Shown: positions 33,876 to 41,624 of the stretch, in pieces
How positions within the stretch are numbered: position 1 is the stretch's first letter
How the letters are laid out: each line of letters opens with the position of its first letter
IMG/VR virus record: IMGVR_UViG_3300032236_000404
Span: 1-64,000 of that record
DNA length: 64,000 bases
Direction: 5' to 3' (one strand)
Source: a virus
Translations under genes and position numbers: made by a program
The notes under the pieces: generated by a model
Told to the model about the DNA's origin: nothing
Database searches by the model: none
The model's input: the letters and a program-made list of their open reading frames with translations, nothing else

Positions 33876-35338
33876 TTATAGTTTACCTTTTCAATTGTAA
33901 AGGGGTAATTTGCTTCTTTGTAAAATTGCTTTCTCTTATTTAAATGACGTTTGGCAAATTTACAATTACCAGTTACGTCCCAAATTTGAACATGATCTTT
34001 ATCAGCCGCTTTGCGGATACCTCTGCCGATGCTCTGGATAACACGAACAAATGACTTACCGGGTTCAATAAGAACAAGATTAAAAATACGAGGTATATTG
34101 ATCCCAACAGCAGCAACCCCATACGTTGCAATAATAGTCCTATCCATAGTATCTGCAATCTCATCATAATGTCCTTTACGATCCGCTGTCTTCATATCGC
34201 CTGAAATAAAGATACTGTTGGGTATACGAGCAGCAAGTTCTTCACCTGCTGAAATACGATCAACTAAAATTAAAGTATTACCAGTCTTAATAATTTCACT
34301 TGTTAACTTAGCAACATAATCTAATCGTTCAGAATTAGTTGTTAGATACTTAAGTTCTTTTTGATAGTCAGTAAACTCACTATGCTCTTCAGTTTGAATA
34401 ATGTTAACATGACACTGAGCCAGCACACCTTTGTCTTGTAGTTCACTGGCACTGAGTTTATTAATAACATCACCAATAGCAACCTTAAGACTGACAAACT
34501 CAAATTGTTCTTTAGGAATCGTTCCTGTTAGTCCCCAACGAATGGGTATATGCCCCATATGTTCTGTTAGCAATGCTTTAAGCACATCAGCCTTAGCCAT
34601 ATGTACTTCATCTACAATAATAGCAACAACATCCTTAATAAAGTCTGCCATTGTAAGATCAGATTCTTTTTCTTTCTTTATGATATTATTCAAACTTTGC
34701 CAAGTGCAAATGGTATGTGTCTTGCCGTAGTCTTTACGATCACCAAAGTAAACACCTACGTCAAGCCCTAGATTGATATAGTCTTCTTCAGTCTGTGTTA
34801 CAAGACTCTTGTTGGGCACAATAACAAGTGTACGCCCATATGCCTGACACTGATAACTAAGAGCAGCAGTCATAATTGTTTTACCAGCACCCGTTGCTAC
34901 CTCTTGTAGGCACTGTGGGTTGGCAAGAAAGTTGTTGATAATTTCAACTTGATAATCTCGTAGCATAATTGGCTGCCCAGCAGCAGGATGTCCTTTAGGC
35001 CATTTAACATCACTGAATGCTTCTTCATCAACTTCAATAAAGTCAAACTGCGGGGTAGGAGGCCTTTGATCATCTAAATCAATATGTACGTTGCGTTCAG
35101 TTAGCCATTCGATGATATCAGGTAACAAGTTGACATAAGTTGTGCCACTTAACTGAAAGTAAGCAACCTTTCCATCCCATCTTCCTAATCTAACAGCAGG
35201 AAGGTATCTGGCATAAGGAACTTCGTATTTGAACTTTGCAACAAGGCGACGTCGAATATCAACATCAAGTCCTTCAACCTTACAATTTACTTCGTCATGA
35301 ATTACTATTCTGCAACTTGCCATCCTGTTAATATACAT
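33872..35338 (-). CDS. uvsW: UvsW helicase (SF2 recombination helicase)
   Basis: 488 aa, T4 UvsW being 502. A small N-terminal DNA-binding domain (RLGRWDGKV) precedes the helicase motifs: I EVATGAGKTIM, Ia TLVIVPNKSLV, II IIVDEVHMAKA, III GLTGTIPK, V ATYGVAAVGINIP, VI QSIGRGIRK. It unwinds D-loops, R-loops and stalled forks, helping the switch to recombination-dependent replication. A second ATG five codons in (MASCRIV) is an equally good start. Confidence 0.93.
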   Translation of the reverse strand: MYINRMASCRIVIHDEVNCKVEGLDVDIRRRLVAKFKYEVPYARYLPAVRLGRWDGKVAYFQLSGTTYVNLLPDIIEWLTERNVHIDLDDQRPPTPQFDFIEVDEEAFSDVKWPKGHPAAGQPIMLRDYQVEIINNFLANPQCLQEVATGAGKTIMTAALSYQCQAYGRTLVIVPNKSLVTQTEEDYINLGLDVGVYFGDRKDYGKTHTICTWQSLNNIIKKEKESDLTMADFIKDVVAIIVDEVHMAKADVLKALLTEHMGHIPIRWGLTGTIPKEQFEFVSLKVAIGDVINKLSASELQDKGVLAQCHVNIIQTEEHSEFTDYQKELKYLTTNSERLDYVAKLTSEIIKTGNTLILVDRISAGEELAARIPNSIFISGDMKTADRKGHYDEIADTMDRTIIATYGVAAVGINIPRIFNLVLIEPGKSFVRVIQSIGRGIRKAADKDHVQIWDVTGNCKFAKRHLNKRKQFYKEANYPFTIEKVNYK

Positions 35339-35356
35339 CCTGTTGTTGATAGAATC

Positions 35357-35394
35357 AAAATAAAAACAGGCAACACATTACATGTTGCCTGTTT
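35357..35394 (-). terminator. Strong terminator before uvsW
   Basis: The AACAGGCAACA/TGTTGCCTGTT 11-bp perfect stem with a 7-nt loop is followed by TTTATTTT on the minus strand. It ends the transcript of the small genes at 35.4-36.3 kb. Confidence 0.85.
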
Positions 35395-35429
35395 AATATA
35401 TCGATAGTTAGTGGTGATAGTATCGATTA

Positions 35430-35747
35430 TTAATCTAATGTAGCCTCAACAATTTTCTTTAAGTCATCTGACTTCTCAGTCAGTTTAAATTCGTTATATG
35501 TATCGCTCTTAATAATATACACAACAACATCACTAGCAGATGCTGGCAATCCAGTGTCTTTATTTTCACATTCTAATGCCTTATTTTTCATAAGCCACCC
35601 CACTGCATGATACATGCCAATAGCATACCCGCCTTTTGCACCCTGTGAAAATCCTAACCTAAATTGTAAAACAGTATTGGCAATAAACAATACAAACAAT
35701 GTTCCAATCATCCAATAGTCCATAACTATCTCCATAATATTTAACAC
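35430..35747 (-). CDS. Small membrane protein, 105 aa
   Basis: One N-terminal membrane helix (about 11-30, WMIGTLFVLFIANTVLQF), a Gly-rich turn, then a soluble C-terminal domain. Probably inner-membrane with the C-terminus in the cytoplasm. The later ATG at residue 5 or 9 is also possible. Function unknown. Confidence 0.7.
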   Translation of the reverse strand: MLNIMEIVMDYWMIGTLFVLFIANTVLQFRLGFSQGAKGGYAIGMYHAVGWLMKNKALECENKDTGLPASASDVVVYIIKSDTYNEFKLTEKSDDLKKIVEATLD

Positions 35748-35956
35748 TTGATTCCAATGTTGCCAAGCATATTAACTGCATCAGCATTAGCACTCTGTTC
35801 AACATCGCACTCAAGCAAATCCTGTACCATCATATGGAGTTCAGTAATGTCGTCCTGTGTAAACCATTCAGTTGCCCAGTTGTTCTTAGGCCAACTCTGC
35901 TGTATATTAAAACTATAGTTCCACGGCTGTTCGTTATTCTGTTCCATCTGTTCCAT
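35741..35956 (-). CDS. Hypothetical protein, about 71 aa
   Basis: Acidic with a Trp-rich first half (EQPWNYSFNIQQSWPKNNW). The start is set at MEQMEQNNEQ (or three codons later), because AAAAGG precedes it. An upstream in-frame ATG would overlap the neighbour by 65 nt without a binding site. Confidence 0.6.
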   Translation of the reverse strand: MEQMEQNNEQPWNYSFNIQQSWPKNNWATEWFTQDDITELHMMVQDLLECDVEQSANADAVNMLGNIGIKC

Positions 35957-36167
35957 CCTTTTTGATAAACTTACCGCATGTCTGACAAAATGCGCCAACG
36001 TAAGTTTCAGTTTCGATCAGTAGTTCTGCCATTGGCAAAGGTATATCCCATGTCAAATCAGCGTGACGCTTTAGAGCTTTGCTGGGTCCTTTGTAGTCAG
36101 ACACAGTAGTCCAGTCACATGGACGATACCATTTACCTACACGGTCACAAAATTCAAAGTCTTTCAC
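35934..36167 (-). CDS. Hypothetical protein with CxxC knuckle, 77 aa
   Basis: Starts with GTG that overlaps the stop of the 42-aa gene in the sequence GTGA. CQTCGKFIKKDG near the end and Cys7/Cys17 near the start could form one zinc site. The product is small and possibly regulatory. Confidence 0.65.
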   Translation of the reverse strand: MKDFEFCDRVGKWYRPCDWTTVSDYKGPSKALKRHADLTWDIPLPMAELLIETETYVGAFCQTCGKFIKKDGTDGTE

Positions 36168-36292
36168 GCTGGCTCCCTGTAGATATCAAGCTCATCATAG
36201 TCCCGCACAAGGTCAACAATACGGAACAGCGTATCGTTGACCCAGTAACCTACTTCCCACACACGAAATTCAGTATTATACCGACGCACCAT
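36164..36292 (-). CDS. Small gene, 42 aa
   Basis: ATG at 36290-36292 has GGAGAA six nt upstream, and its TGA shares 4 nt with the GTG start of the next gene. These junctions support a real gene although it is short. The peptide (MVRRYNTEFRVWEVG, then DLVRDYDELDIYREPA) is charged and soluble. It fills what would otherwise be a gap in the operon. Confidence 0.65.
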   Translation of the reverse strand: MVRRYNTEFRVWEVGYWVNDTLFRIVDLVRDYDELDIYREPA

Positions 36293-36303
36293 TTTAGTTC
36301 TCC

Positions 36304-36669
36304 TCAGTTATAAATTCCATCATATCTAGGATCGTGATCTAGTTCAAGTGAAAGATACAATGCATCTTCTACAGGATTTTTACTCTTATCGCCTTCAATT
36401 TCAAGAAGTGCCCACGCAATATCCTCCAACAACGAACCAGAATTAAAATGCAAATAATCCACTCGTATAATGTTTTCTTTAGTTAGAACTTGTACAGTTT
36501 TCTTACCCAATCCAACAATTTCAATCTTAACTGGATTGGATATGGAAACATGATCCAACATAACTTCTACTGCTACTGAAATTTTTTGAGAATAAAACTC
36601 TGCATAACCTTTACCCATACGCTGAACAACATATCTGGATGCTGTGACGATATCAGTGAGCTTTTGCAT
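36304..36669 (-). CDS. Hypothetical protein, 121 aa
   Basis: Mixed alpha/beta: SVAVEVMLDHVSISNPVKIEIVG, TKENIIRVDYLHF, LLEDIAWALLEIEG. No motif known to me. Second gene after the AAA+ ATPase (11 nt gap). Confidence 0.7.
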   Translation of the reverse strand: MQKLTDIVTASRYVVQRMGKGYAEFYSQKISVAVEVMLDHVSISNPVKIEIVGLGKKTVQVLTKENIIRVDYLHFNSGSLLEDIAWALLEIEGDKSKNPVEDALYLSLELDHDPRYDGIYN

Positions 36670-36680
36670 TTTGGCACTCC

Positions 36681-37676
36681 TCAGAAAGCGTTCTTCATCA
36701 GCGTAACTTCAGCGGTACGCTTCCAGTTCATAGGCATAGTCTTACGCAGATCAGCCAACTTTACAGCGCAACGCAGACTCATTTCACGCAGTCGAGTCTG
36801 ACTCTCTTCCATGAAGGTCAAAATCTCTTGCTCTTCGTTGTTCTCAAAATTGTAACCCTTAAACAGTTCACCTGTGCGAGCAATCTGCTTAATACGCAAC
36901 ATCTTATCACGCATAGTATTCATTGTAAGATCAATGTAGTGGCTACGAGACTCAAGCGCACTCAAGTGATCACGCAGTTTAGTGCTACGGATGCTGTCAA
37001 ATTTAATGTTAGTAATAAAGATGCAAGCACCCTTAAAGTCAAACTTGTTGGGGATACCCTCACGCTGAAGCAACTTGCTGTCACTGTTCCAGTGAATGGT
37101 ACGTTTCTTGTTGGTGTCTAATGCTGCCTTAAGAATATTGAGGCTAAGTTCGTCCATCAAAATACTGTCGCAGTCATCGAACACAAGCACATCGCCTTCC
37201 TTGCTATACTCGTAAAGTTTAGCATAAAGACCCAGTGCAGTAGTAGCACCCTTGACCACTTCGAAACGGATGTCGCCACCAATCATGTTAAAGAGGTTAG
37301 CCTCTTCAAGTTTCTTGACAACATTGAAACTCTTACCAACACCCGGGGGGCCAACAACAATCATTGAGCGCACAACTCCGTCGACAACTGCTTGGGTCAT
37401 CGAATCCATAATGTCAAAGCGTTCACCGATACGCTCCATAATGGCTTCGTCGCTCTCTTCTACCTTAGCAGCAGCAATAGGAGCAGTGACCTGTCCATCA
37501 ATCTCATACTGATCAGGCTCAACTGTAATGCGGATGCGATCACGACCCATTGAAGTACCATCTACTGTCACATAACCTCCCTTAGCACCTTCTTGATAAT
37601 CCTTAACCAGCGGGAAGGACATGTTGACGATGGGAGCATTACGATATGTTCCCGACTTAATAAGCACATTAGCCAT
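36681..37676 (-). CDS. AAA+ ATPase
   Basis: 331 aa from the ATG at 37674-37676, which has GAGG at the right distance. Walker A VVGPPGVGKSF, Walker B DVLVFDDCDSIL, sensor 1 ACIFITNIKF, and an arginine in SRSHYID. The N-terminal about 90 residues are a separate beta domain, and a helical C-terminus follows. It is unlike gp44 in length and context. I infer a protein remodeller or DNA-linked ATPase used early, because the promoter is of the early type. G/C content looks higher than that of its neighbours. Confidence 0.85.
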   Translation of the reverse strand: MANVLIKSGTYRNAPIVNMSFPLVKDYQEGAKGGYVTVDGTSMGRDRIRITVEPDQYEIDGQVTAPIAAAKVEESDEAIMERIGERFDIMDSMTQAVVDGVVRSMIVVGPPGVGKSFNVVKKLEEANLFNMIGGDIRFEVVKGATTALGLYAKLYEYSKEGDVLVFDDCDSILMDELSLNILKAALDTNKKRTIHWNSDSKLLQREGIPNKFDFKGACIFITNIKFDSIRSTKLRDHLSALESRSHYIDLTMNTMRDKMLRIKQIARTGELFKGYNFENNEEQEILTFMEESQTRLREMSLRCAVKLADLRKTMPMNWKRTAEVTLMKNAF

Positions 37677-37709
37677 TTTGAACCTCGTTGTGTTTGGATT
37701 ACATTTATA

Positions 37710-37737
37710 TAATAGCACCTTATGCTATTACGTCAAC
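37710..37737 (-). promoter_or_regulatory. sigma70-type early promoter of the AAA+ operon
   Basis: TTGACG (37732-37737), 16-nt spacer, TATTAT (37710-37715). Confidence 0.75.
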
Positions 37738-37936
37738 CTGCTTTGGCGAAAAAAGCAGTGACCAAAACTTGCATATCTTCGTCCAAATTGCGGTAGACTG
37801 CACCATCAGGATCGTTTACTGCTTCTACAAAATCTTGGAAATCCATCTCATCAAGTTCTGTAGCGAGGTAATTGAGGTACTGTTCGCGCTCGCTCATTTT
37901 GCCATTGCGGAAGTCAACTTTGATTACGTTGGACAT
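37733..37936 (-). CDS. Hypothetical early protein, 67 aa
   Basis: The start MSNVIKVDFRNGK follows GAGGAG by a proper distance; longer versions would begin inside the leader. Acidic (ATELDEMDFQDFVEAVNDPDG), single domain. The stop overlaps the next gene's -35 box. Function unknown. Confidence 0.7.
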   Translation of the reverse strand: MSNVIKVDFRNGKMSEREQYLNYLATELDEMDFQDFVEAVNDPDGAVYRNLDEDMQVLVTAFFAKAG

Positions 37937-37963
37937 GTTTGGCTCCTCATTGCCTATATACAC

Positions 37964-37991
37964 ATAATACGCTCAAATGAATATATGTCAA
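37964..37991 (-). promoter_or_regulatory. sigma70-type early promoter (67-aa gene)
   Basis: TTGACA (37986-37991), 16-nt spacer, TATTAT (37964-37969). The leader AATGAGGAG matches that of the 95-aa gene. Confidence 0.75.
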
Positions 37992-38015
37992 CTGATATTT
38001 TTGTAACAAATACCG

Positions 38016-38303
38016 TTACATGCTCCAGTACGTTTCGCTAGCGGGAGAGCAACAAAGCGGAGTATTAACGCTTTCCTGATAGGTTTTGCCCGTCATCAAA
38101 TTAGTGCGTGTAACAGTAGCAGCAATATTCTGCGTATAATACGCAACTTCTGCAATTGCAAGTTGCGTAGGCTCATACTTCCACTTCTTAATCATTCTGG
38201 TGCGGGCGGCTTTAGCAGCAGCAAGCGTCTTGTAAGTCTCGCGACCCCAACGCTTCTCGTTCTCAGTTTGGGTGGTACCAACATTGTAAACGACGTAAGA
38301 CAT
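38016..38303 (-). CDS. Hypothetical early protein, 95 aa
   Basis: The start at MSYVVYNVGTT has GAGGAG upstream. A basic helix KTLAAAKAARTRMIKKWKY in the middle may contact nucleic acid. The C-terminus has a Cys-Cys pair. It forms its own one-gene unit behind an early promoter. Confidence 0.7.
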   Translation of the reverse strand: MSYVVYNVGTTQTENEKRWGRETYKTLAAAKAARTRMIKKWKYEPTQLAIAEVAYYTQNIAATVTRTNLMTGKTYQESVNTPLCCSPASETYWSM

Positions 38304-38329
38304 GCTGCTCTCCTCATTCCCTATAATAC

Positions 38330-38357
38330 ATAATAGCATCGGTAGCATATACGTCAA
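38330..38357 (-). promoter_or_regulatory. sigma70-type early promoter (95-aa gene)
   Basis: TTGACG (38352-38357), 16-nt spacer, TATTAT (38330-38335). A second TATTAT is 7 nt downstream. Confidence 0.75.
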
Positions 38358-38399
38358 CTGATATTTTTGTAACAAATACTGTTACAAATTGTAACAAAT

Positions 38400-38612
38400 T
38401 TAGTTACGATCTAGCCAATCTTTTGTGTATTTAATAAGCAGTTCAATAATTTGACCAGCATCGTGATTGCCAATCTTGTCAGGATTAAGCATGGATTGGA
38501 TATAACAATCCTCATCCAAATTGCGAGATTTACAGTATTCACGTGCAAGTTCAACAAGATACATGACACGTTCTTCAGTGAGTTCTGTATGGATAAGTGT
38601 GTTGTTTCTCAT
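38400..38612 (-). CDS. Hypothetical early protein, 70 aa
   Basis: A small helical protein (EERVMYLVELAREYCKSRNL, GQIIELLIKYTKDWL). It is transcribed from an early promoter ending 7 nt before its ATG. Unknown function. Confidence 0.7.
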   Translation of the reverse strand: MRNNTLIHTELTEERVMYLVELAREYCKSRNLDEDCYIQSMLNPDKIGNHDAGQIIELLIKYTKDWLDRN

Positions 38613-38618
38613 ATTGCT

Positions 38619-38646
38619 ATAGTACTGTCAAATTGGATATTGTCAA
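38619..38646 (-). promoter_or_regulatory. sigma70-type early promoter (70-aa gene)
   Basis: TTGACA (38641-38646), 16-nt spacer, TACTAT (38619-38624). Only 6 nt separate the -10 box and the ATG, so the mRNA is probably leaderless or starts further downstream. Confidence 0.65.
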
Positions 38647-38676
38647 CCTGCTAAATATTATAAAATGGAATAGCGA

Positions 38677-39423
38677 ATGACAATACATGCTTCTGGTACA
38701 CCTTTAAAACTGTCCGAGATTGCTGCTGAATTTTCCGGTAATAATATGGGCAATAAAAGAGGGATAGGTTGGTATTTGGATGGTACTCTTACTACGGGAA
38801 ACTTTGCTTCAACTAATTTAAAATTTAGTGATTTTTACAATAAAAGAATTACCGATCCAGCAGGTGCAGGCAGTACAGTTATAACTCCAGGTTCAACTAG
38901 TTGGCCTGTTCCACTTTATCGTAATTCAATAACATTTGCAGCATGGGCTGGTGGTGGAGGGGGCGGCGACGGAGCCGGCACTACAGTAACATTACCAACT
39001 ACTACCTTATCATGCTTTAAAGGTGAGGGCTTCTCTACAGGATATGGCGGCGGAGCAAGTGGAGGAGATCAAAATGAATCCGGGCAGGCATTTAGTGCTA
39101 ATGGTGGGTATAACGGAGGTAATGCAGGCGGATTAAGTTATGGTGGCGGCACCGGTGGCGCATGGCCTGGTACAAATCAAGGATCGCGCCCAGGAAATAC
39201 CCCCGGCGGCGGCGCAAGTGCATATAATACTTCCGATGGATCACCATATCCTGCAACTAGTTATCGTCCAGGTGGCGGTGGTGGTGGGTTTGCAAGAAAA
39301 ACATATACCCCTGCAGAATTACCTTCAGGAACTAATGTTCCTATTACAGTTGGTACAGGGGGTAGTTCTGGTTCAGGCATTGCTGCTGGCGGTGCAGGGC
39401 AAGTTAATATATCCTGGACTTAA
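38677..39423 (+). CDS. Glycine-rich tail-fibre adhesin
   Basis: 248 aa. The N-terminal about 60 residues (TPLKLSEIAAEFSG, LKFSDFYNKR) resemble the short module that starts many marine T4-like fibre proteins. From about 90 on the chain is a series of glycine runs (AGGGGGGDGAG, YGGGASGG, PGGGGGGFARK) separated by variable Ser/Thr/Asn loops. This is the layout of the T2/T6-type gp38 adhesin, in which polyglycine helices present hypervariable receptor loops. I infer the receptor-binding tip of a fibre. It ends with a 4-nt convergent overlap with the glycosyltransferase-like gene. Confidence 0.75.
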   Translation: MTIHASGTPLKLSEIAAEFSGNNMGNKRGIGWYLDGTLTTGNFASTNLKFSDFYNKRITDPAGAGSTVITPGSTSWPVPLYRNSITFAAWAGGGGGGDGAGTTVTLPTTTLSCFKGEGFSTGYGGGASGGDQNESGQAFSANGGYNGGNAGGLSYGGGTGGAWPGTNQGSRPGNTPGGGASAYNTSDGSPYPATSYRPGGGGGGFARKTYTPAELPSGTNVPITVGTGGSSGSGIAAGGAGQVNISWT

Positions 39424-40115
39424 TCGTCTCTATAAAGTTCTCGTGGCCATGGTTGCGTATAATGCATCCCGCCTTCTTCAAAACTACGAGCAATTTCAAA
39501 AGCATTTGGCTTACCAGTTCCAATCCATGCTTCATGATCAAATCTCCAATGCCCATGGCCTTTGAATTGAGTAGCATTTAAACTTACAAGTTTATGTGGA
39601 TGTGCAAGTGGTTCAAGTTTTGCAATATAATCGCTATTAGCCCACCAAAAGTTGCTGCTATGATGTGGCCATGGATTTACTTCCCAATTTGGTCCACTAG
39701 TATCATGTGTTTCTAATGCCTTGAGATTATCTTGCCATCGTTCAATCACACACCAATTAAGCCAGTGACGCCAATCGTCAACATTAGTATTGCCCCAGCG
39801 TGTTAGTCCCTTCATATGAATATAGCAAATTGCAAAAGGCTCCTCTGCTTGCTTGCACTGTTCCTGCATAAAAGTAAGTGCAGGATATTCAAACAATGCA
39901 GCACTATCGCAAACACTAGTAAAGCAAAGATTTGGATATTCTGGATGATCGTCAATGATAGGAGTAAACGTATGCTTACGTCCATTCCCCATTAAAATAA
40001 CTTGATCTGCGGCATCCATAAGACCGCTTTTGACCATACAATCCCATTGCTGGGACATTACTGCTTGCCAATGTGCAAGTTCGTTTAAATTCCAAAATAC
40101 TTTAATTTTCTTCAT
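39420..40115 (-). CDS. Glycosyltransferase-like protein
   Basis: 231 aa. YIHMKGLTR, DDWRHWLNWCVIERWQDN and HHSSNFWWANSDYIAKL match a bacterial family linked to LPS/glycan synthesis (pattern YxHxKG...WR.W...HxSxNFWWA). The fold is thought to be GT-type, with the Trp/His-rich centre as donor site. It lies by the adhesin, tRNA and epimerase genes. It may modify host surface sugars or virion glycoproteins. Activity and substrate are inference. Confidence 0.7.
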   Translation of the reverse strand: MKKIKVFWNLNELAHWQAVMSQQWDCMVKSGLMDAADQVILMGNGRKHTFTPIIDDHPEYPNLCFTSVCDSAALFEYPALTFMQEQCKQAEEPFAICYIHMKGLTRWGNTNVDDWRHWLNWCVIERWQDNLKALETHDTSGPNWEVNPWPHHSSNFWWANSDYIAKLEPLAHPHKLVSLNATQFKGHGHWRFDHEAWIGTGKPNAFEIARSFEEGGMHYTQPWPRELYRDD

Positions 40116-40136
40116 TGAAACCTATTTCTAATTGAT

Positions 40137-40212
40137 TGGTGGACCAGACAGGACTCGAACCCGCTACCTTCTGAATGCAAATCAGACGCTCTCCCTGTTG
40201 AGCTACTGGCCC
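40137..40212 (-). tRNA. tRNA-Ala (anticodon TGC)
   Basis: 76 nt including encoded CCA. Acceptor GGGCCAG/CTGGTCC (one G-U), D-stem GCTC/GAGC, anticodon stem TCTGA/TCAGA with loop TTTGCAT, T-stem GCGGG/CCTGT with loop TTCGAGT. UGC reads GCA, a frequent Ala codon in the large structural genes here. This is the only standard tRNA seen. Confidence 0.95.
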
Positions 40213-40230
40213 TAATTGCTATACTATATA

Positions 40231-40536
40231 TCACTTTGATTGAGTGGCTGCAATAATATTCTTGGTTCTACGACGTTCAATTTGTGAGATAATGTCATCG
40301 CAAAATTCAATTTTAATATCAATATCAGCATCACTCATGCTGCCTTTTAAATTATCTCTTTCATCTTTAATTAATTGTATAACATACTTCATCTCTTTGT
40401 CAACAACTTCTGAATATTTCCATGCCTGGAATTCTTTTGCTAAGGTAATTAACTGACGCACAACATAGATTAAACAACCTAGCAAACCAATATTACAGAT
40501 CAGCAGCCACATATCCATAACAGTAACAAATTTCAT
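40231..40536 (-). CDS. Small membrane-anchored coiled-coil protein, 101 aa
   Basis: One membrane helix (about 8-30, MWLLICNIGLLGCLIYVV) is followed by a charged helical tail (DKEMKYVIQLIKDERDNLKG). Type and function unknown. It overlaps the upstream stop by 4 nt. Confidence 0.7.
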   Translation of the reverse strand: MKFVTVMDMWLLICNIGLLGCLIYVVRQLITLAKEFQAWKYSEVVDKEMKYVIQLIKDERDNLKGSMSDADIDIKIEFCDDIISQIERRRTKNIIAATQSK

Positions 40537-40784
40537 TCAGGTTCTCCTACAAAGGTGGTCCTAGTAATTAAGTGTTTGATACAGTACGTTTCAATTCGAC
40601 GATCGATATACTCGTCAAGCATAGCCTTGAACTCTGCTTTAGCAGGAACTAATTTTTCTTCTCGAATCTTGTTCTGTTCTCTGTAATTGCAGTGTTTTTC
40701 TTCCTGCCACATATCATCCTGTGCATCGATCATCTTCTCTAAAGAATCAATAAGATCTTCAACAATTTCACTGCTAGTTCTCAC
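40533..40784 (-). CDS. Hypothetical helical protein, 83 aa
   Basis: A charged helical protein with Cys33 and Cys68, and no motif I know. First gene of a two-gene operon behind a TTGACA-N16-TATATT promoter, which implies early expression. Confidence 0.65.
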   Translation of the reverse strand: MRTSSEIVEDLIDSLEKMIDAQDDMWQEEKHCNYREQNKIREEKLVPAKAEFKAMLDEYIDRRIETYCIKHLITRTTFVGEPE

Positions 40785-40807
40785 CGTATTATCTCCTTAA
40801 CAATTTT

Positions 40808-40835
40808 AATATAACAGGATTAAAAACAATGTCAA
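40808..40835 (-). promoter_or_regulatory. sigma70-type promoter (83-aa gene)
   Basis: TTGACA (40830-40835), 16-nt spacer, TATATT (40808-40813). GGAGATAAT lies before the ATG. Confidence 0.65.
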
Positions 40836-40847
40836 ATAAAAGTCGTG

Positions 40848-40879
40848 AAAAAAGGTGCTACCAATAAGCAGCACCTTTT
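40848..40879 (-). terminator. Terminator of the outer-membrane protein gene
   Basis: The AAAAGGTGCT/AGCACCTTTT stem is followed by TT on the minus strand, 14 nt after the stop codon. Together with the promoter at 41575 it makes the gene a one-gene unit. Confidence 0.8.
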
Positions 40880-40892
40880 CACCCAGTTCAAA

Positions 40893-41465
40893 TTAGAACT
40901 TGTAGTTTACACCAAGTGTAACAACATGATTGTTGTCAAACTTCTTGCCAGTTAGACCGTCGATATAACGATAACGTCCGTCAAGTTCGAAAGCCTTGGT
41001 AATGTCATAACGAACACCACCACCAACATTATAAAGGGTACGATCCTTGTTTGTGCCAACGACCTTATCCCATGAACCCCAACCATATCCTACACCTGCT
41101 AGGAGATATGGAGTTACCCCAAATACTGGGTAACTTACTACTGCATTGGCAAACGCGGTTTCGCCAGTCTTAGTAGCAGTTGGAGCAGCCTTAGTGTTAT
41201 AGTCTAAAGTTGCTTCAGTGCGTAGGTACTTGTTCCACTGATAACCAGCAACACCACCAAGAACCTTAGGAGTGTTGTCGTACTTGAACTTGTTGGTGTC
41301 GTCGAAGTTTCCACCGACGTAACCACCTGCGTACCATCCACTTAGGTTAAAAGCACTTGTTGAAACTGCTGGAGCAGCGGCTGCACTCTTGGATGGTAGA
41401 TCAGCAGCGGCTGCTACTGATACGCCTGCCACGAGGGCAAACATTGCTGTAAATAGTTTCTTCAT
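40893..41465 (-). CDS. Outer-membrane beta-barrel (Omp25/Omp31-like)
   Basis: 190 aa. Signal peptide MKKLFTAMFALVAGVSVAAA with cleavage before ADLPSK. A Pro/Ala linker leads to an eight-strand-type barrel beginning LSGWYAGGYVGGNF. Strands alternate (YLRTEATLDYNT, TPYLLAGVGYGWG, LYNVGGGVRYDI) and the last ends in Phe (VVTLGVNYKF), the BAM recognition end. AADLP plus the Trp/Gly first strand is typical of the alphaproteobacterial Omp25/31 group. It has its own strong promoter and terminator. I infer an early- or middle-expressed protein that changes the host surface, for example to block other phages. Confidence 0.85.
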   Translation of the reverse strand: MKKLFTAMFALVAGVSVAAAADLPSKSAAAAPAVSTSAFNLSGWYAGGYVGGNFDDTNKFKYDNTPKVLGGVAGYQWNKYLRTEATLDYNTKAAPTATKTGETAFANAVVSYPVFGVTPYLLAGVGYGWGSWDKVVGTNKDRTLYNVGGGVRYDITKAFELDGRYRYIDGLTGKKFDNNHVVTLGVNYKF

Positions 41466-41624
41466 TTCTCTTTCCTTTTGTTCTGCACTGACACACTATT
41501 GTATCAGCTGGGTTGTATAAAATAGATAGTGCTACGTGTTTTGATGCACAATAACAACCGTCTATTATTTATCTAATATACATTAGTCGGTTGGTAAAGT
41601 CAACGGTTTTTATACTTTTTTACA
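41466..41624 (-). promoter_or_regulatory. Promoter and long leader of the outer-membrane protein gene
   Basis: TTGACT (41598-41603), 17-nt spacer, TATATT (41575-41580). A late-like ATAAATAAT overlaps at 41564-41572. About 100 nt of untranslated leader follow before AAGGAAAGAGAA and the ATG. The leader may fold; no known riboswitch class is recognised. Confidence 0.65.

Noticed and set aside
36681-37676. Clamp loader gp44
   Set aside because: AAA+ motifs are present, but the N-terminal beta domain, the absence of an SRC-type arginine motif and the early-gene context do not fit gp44.
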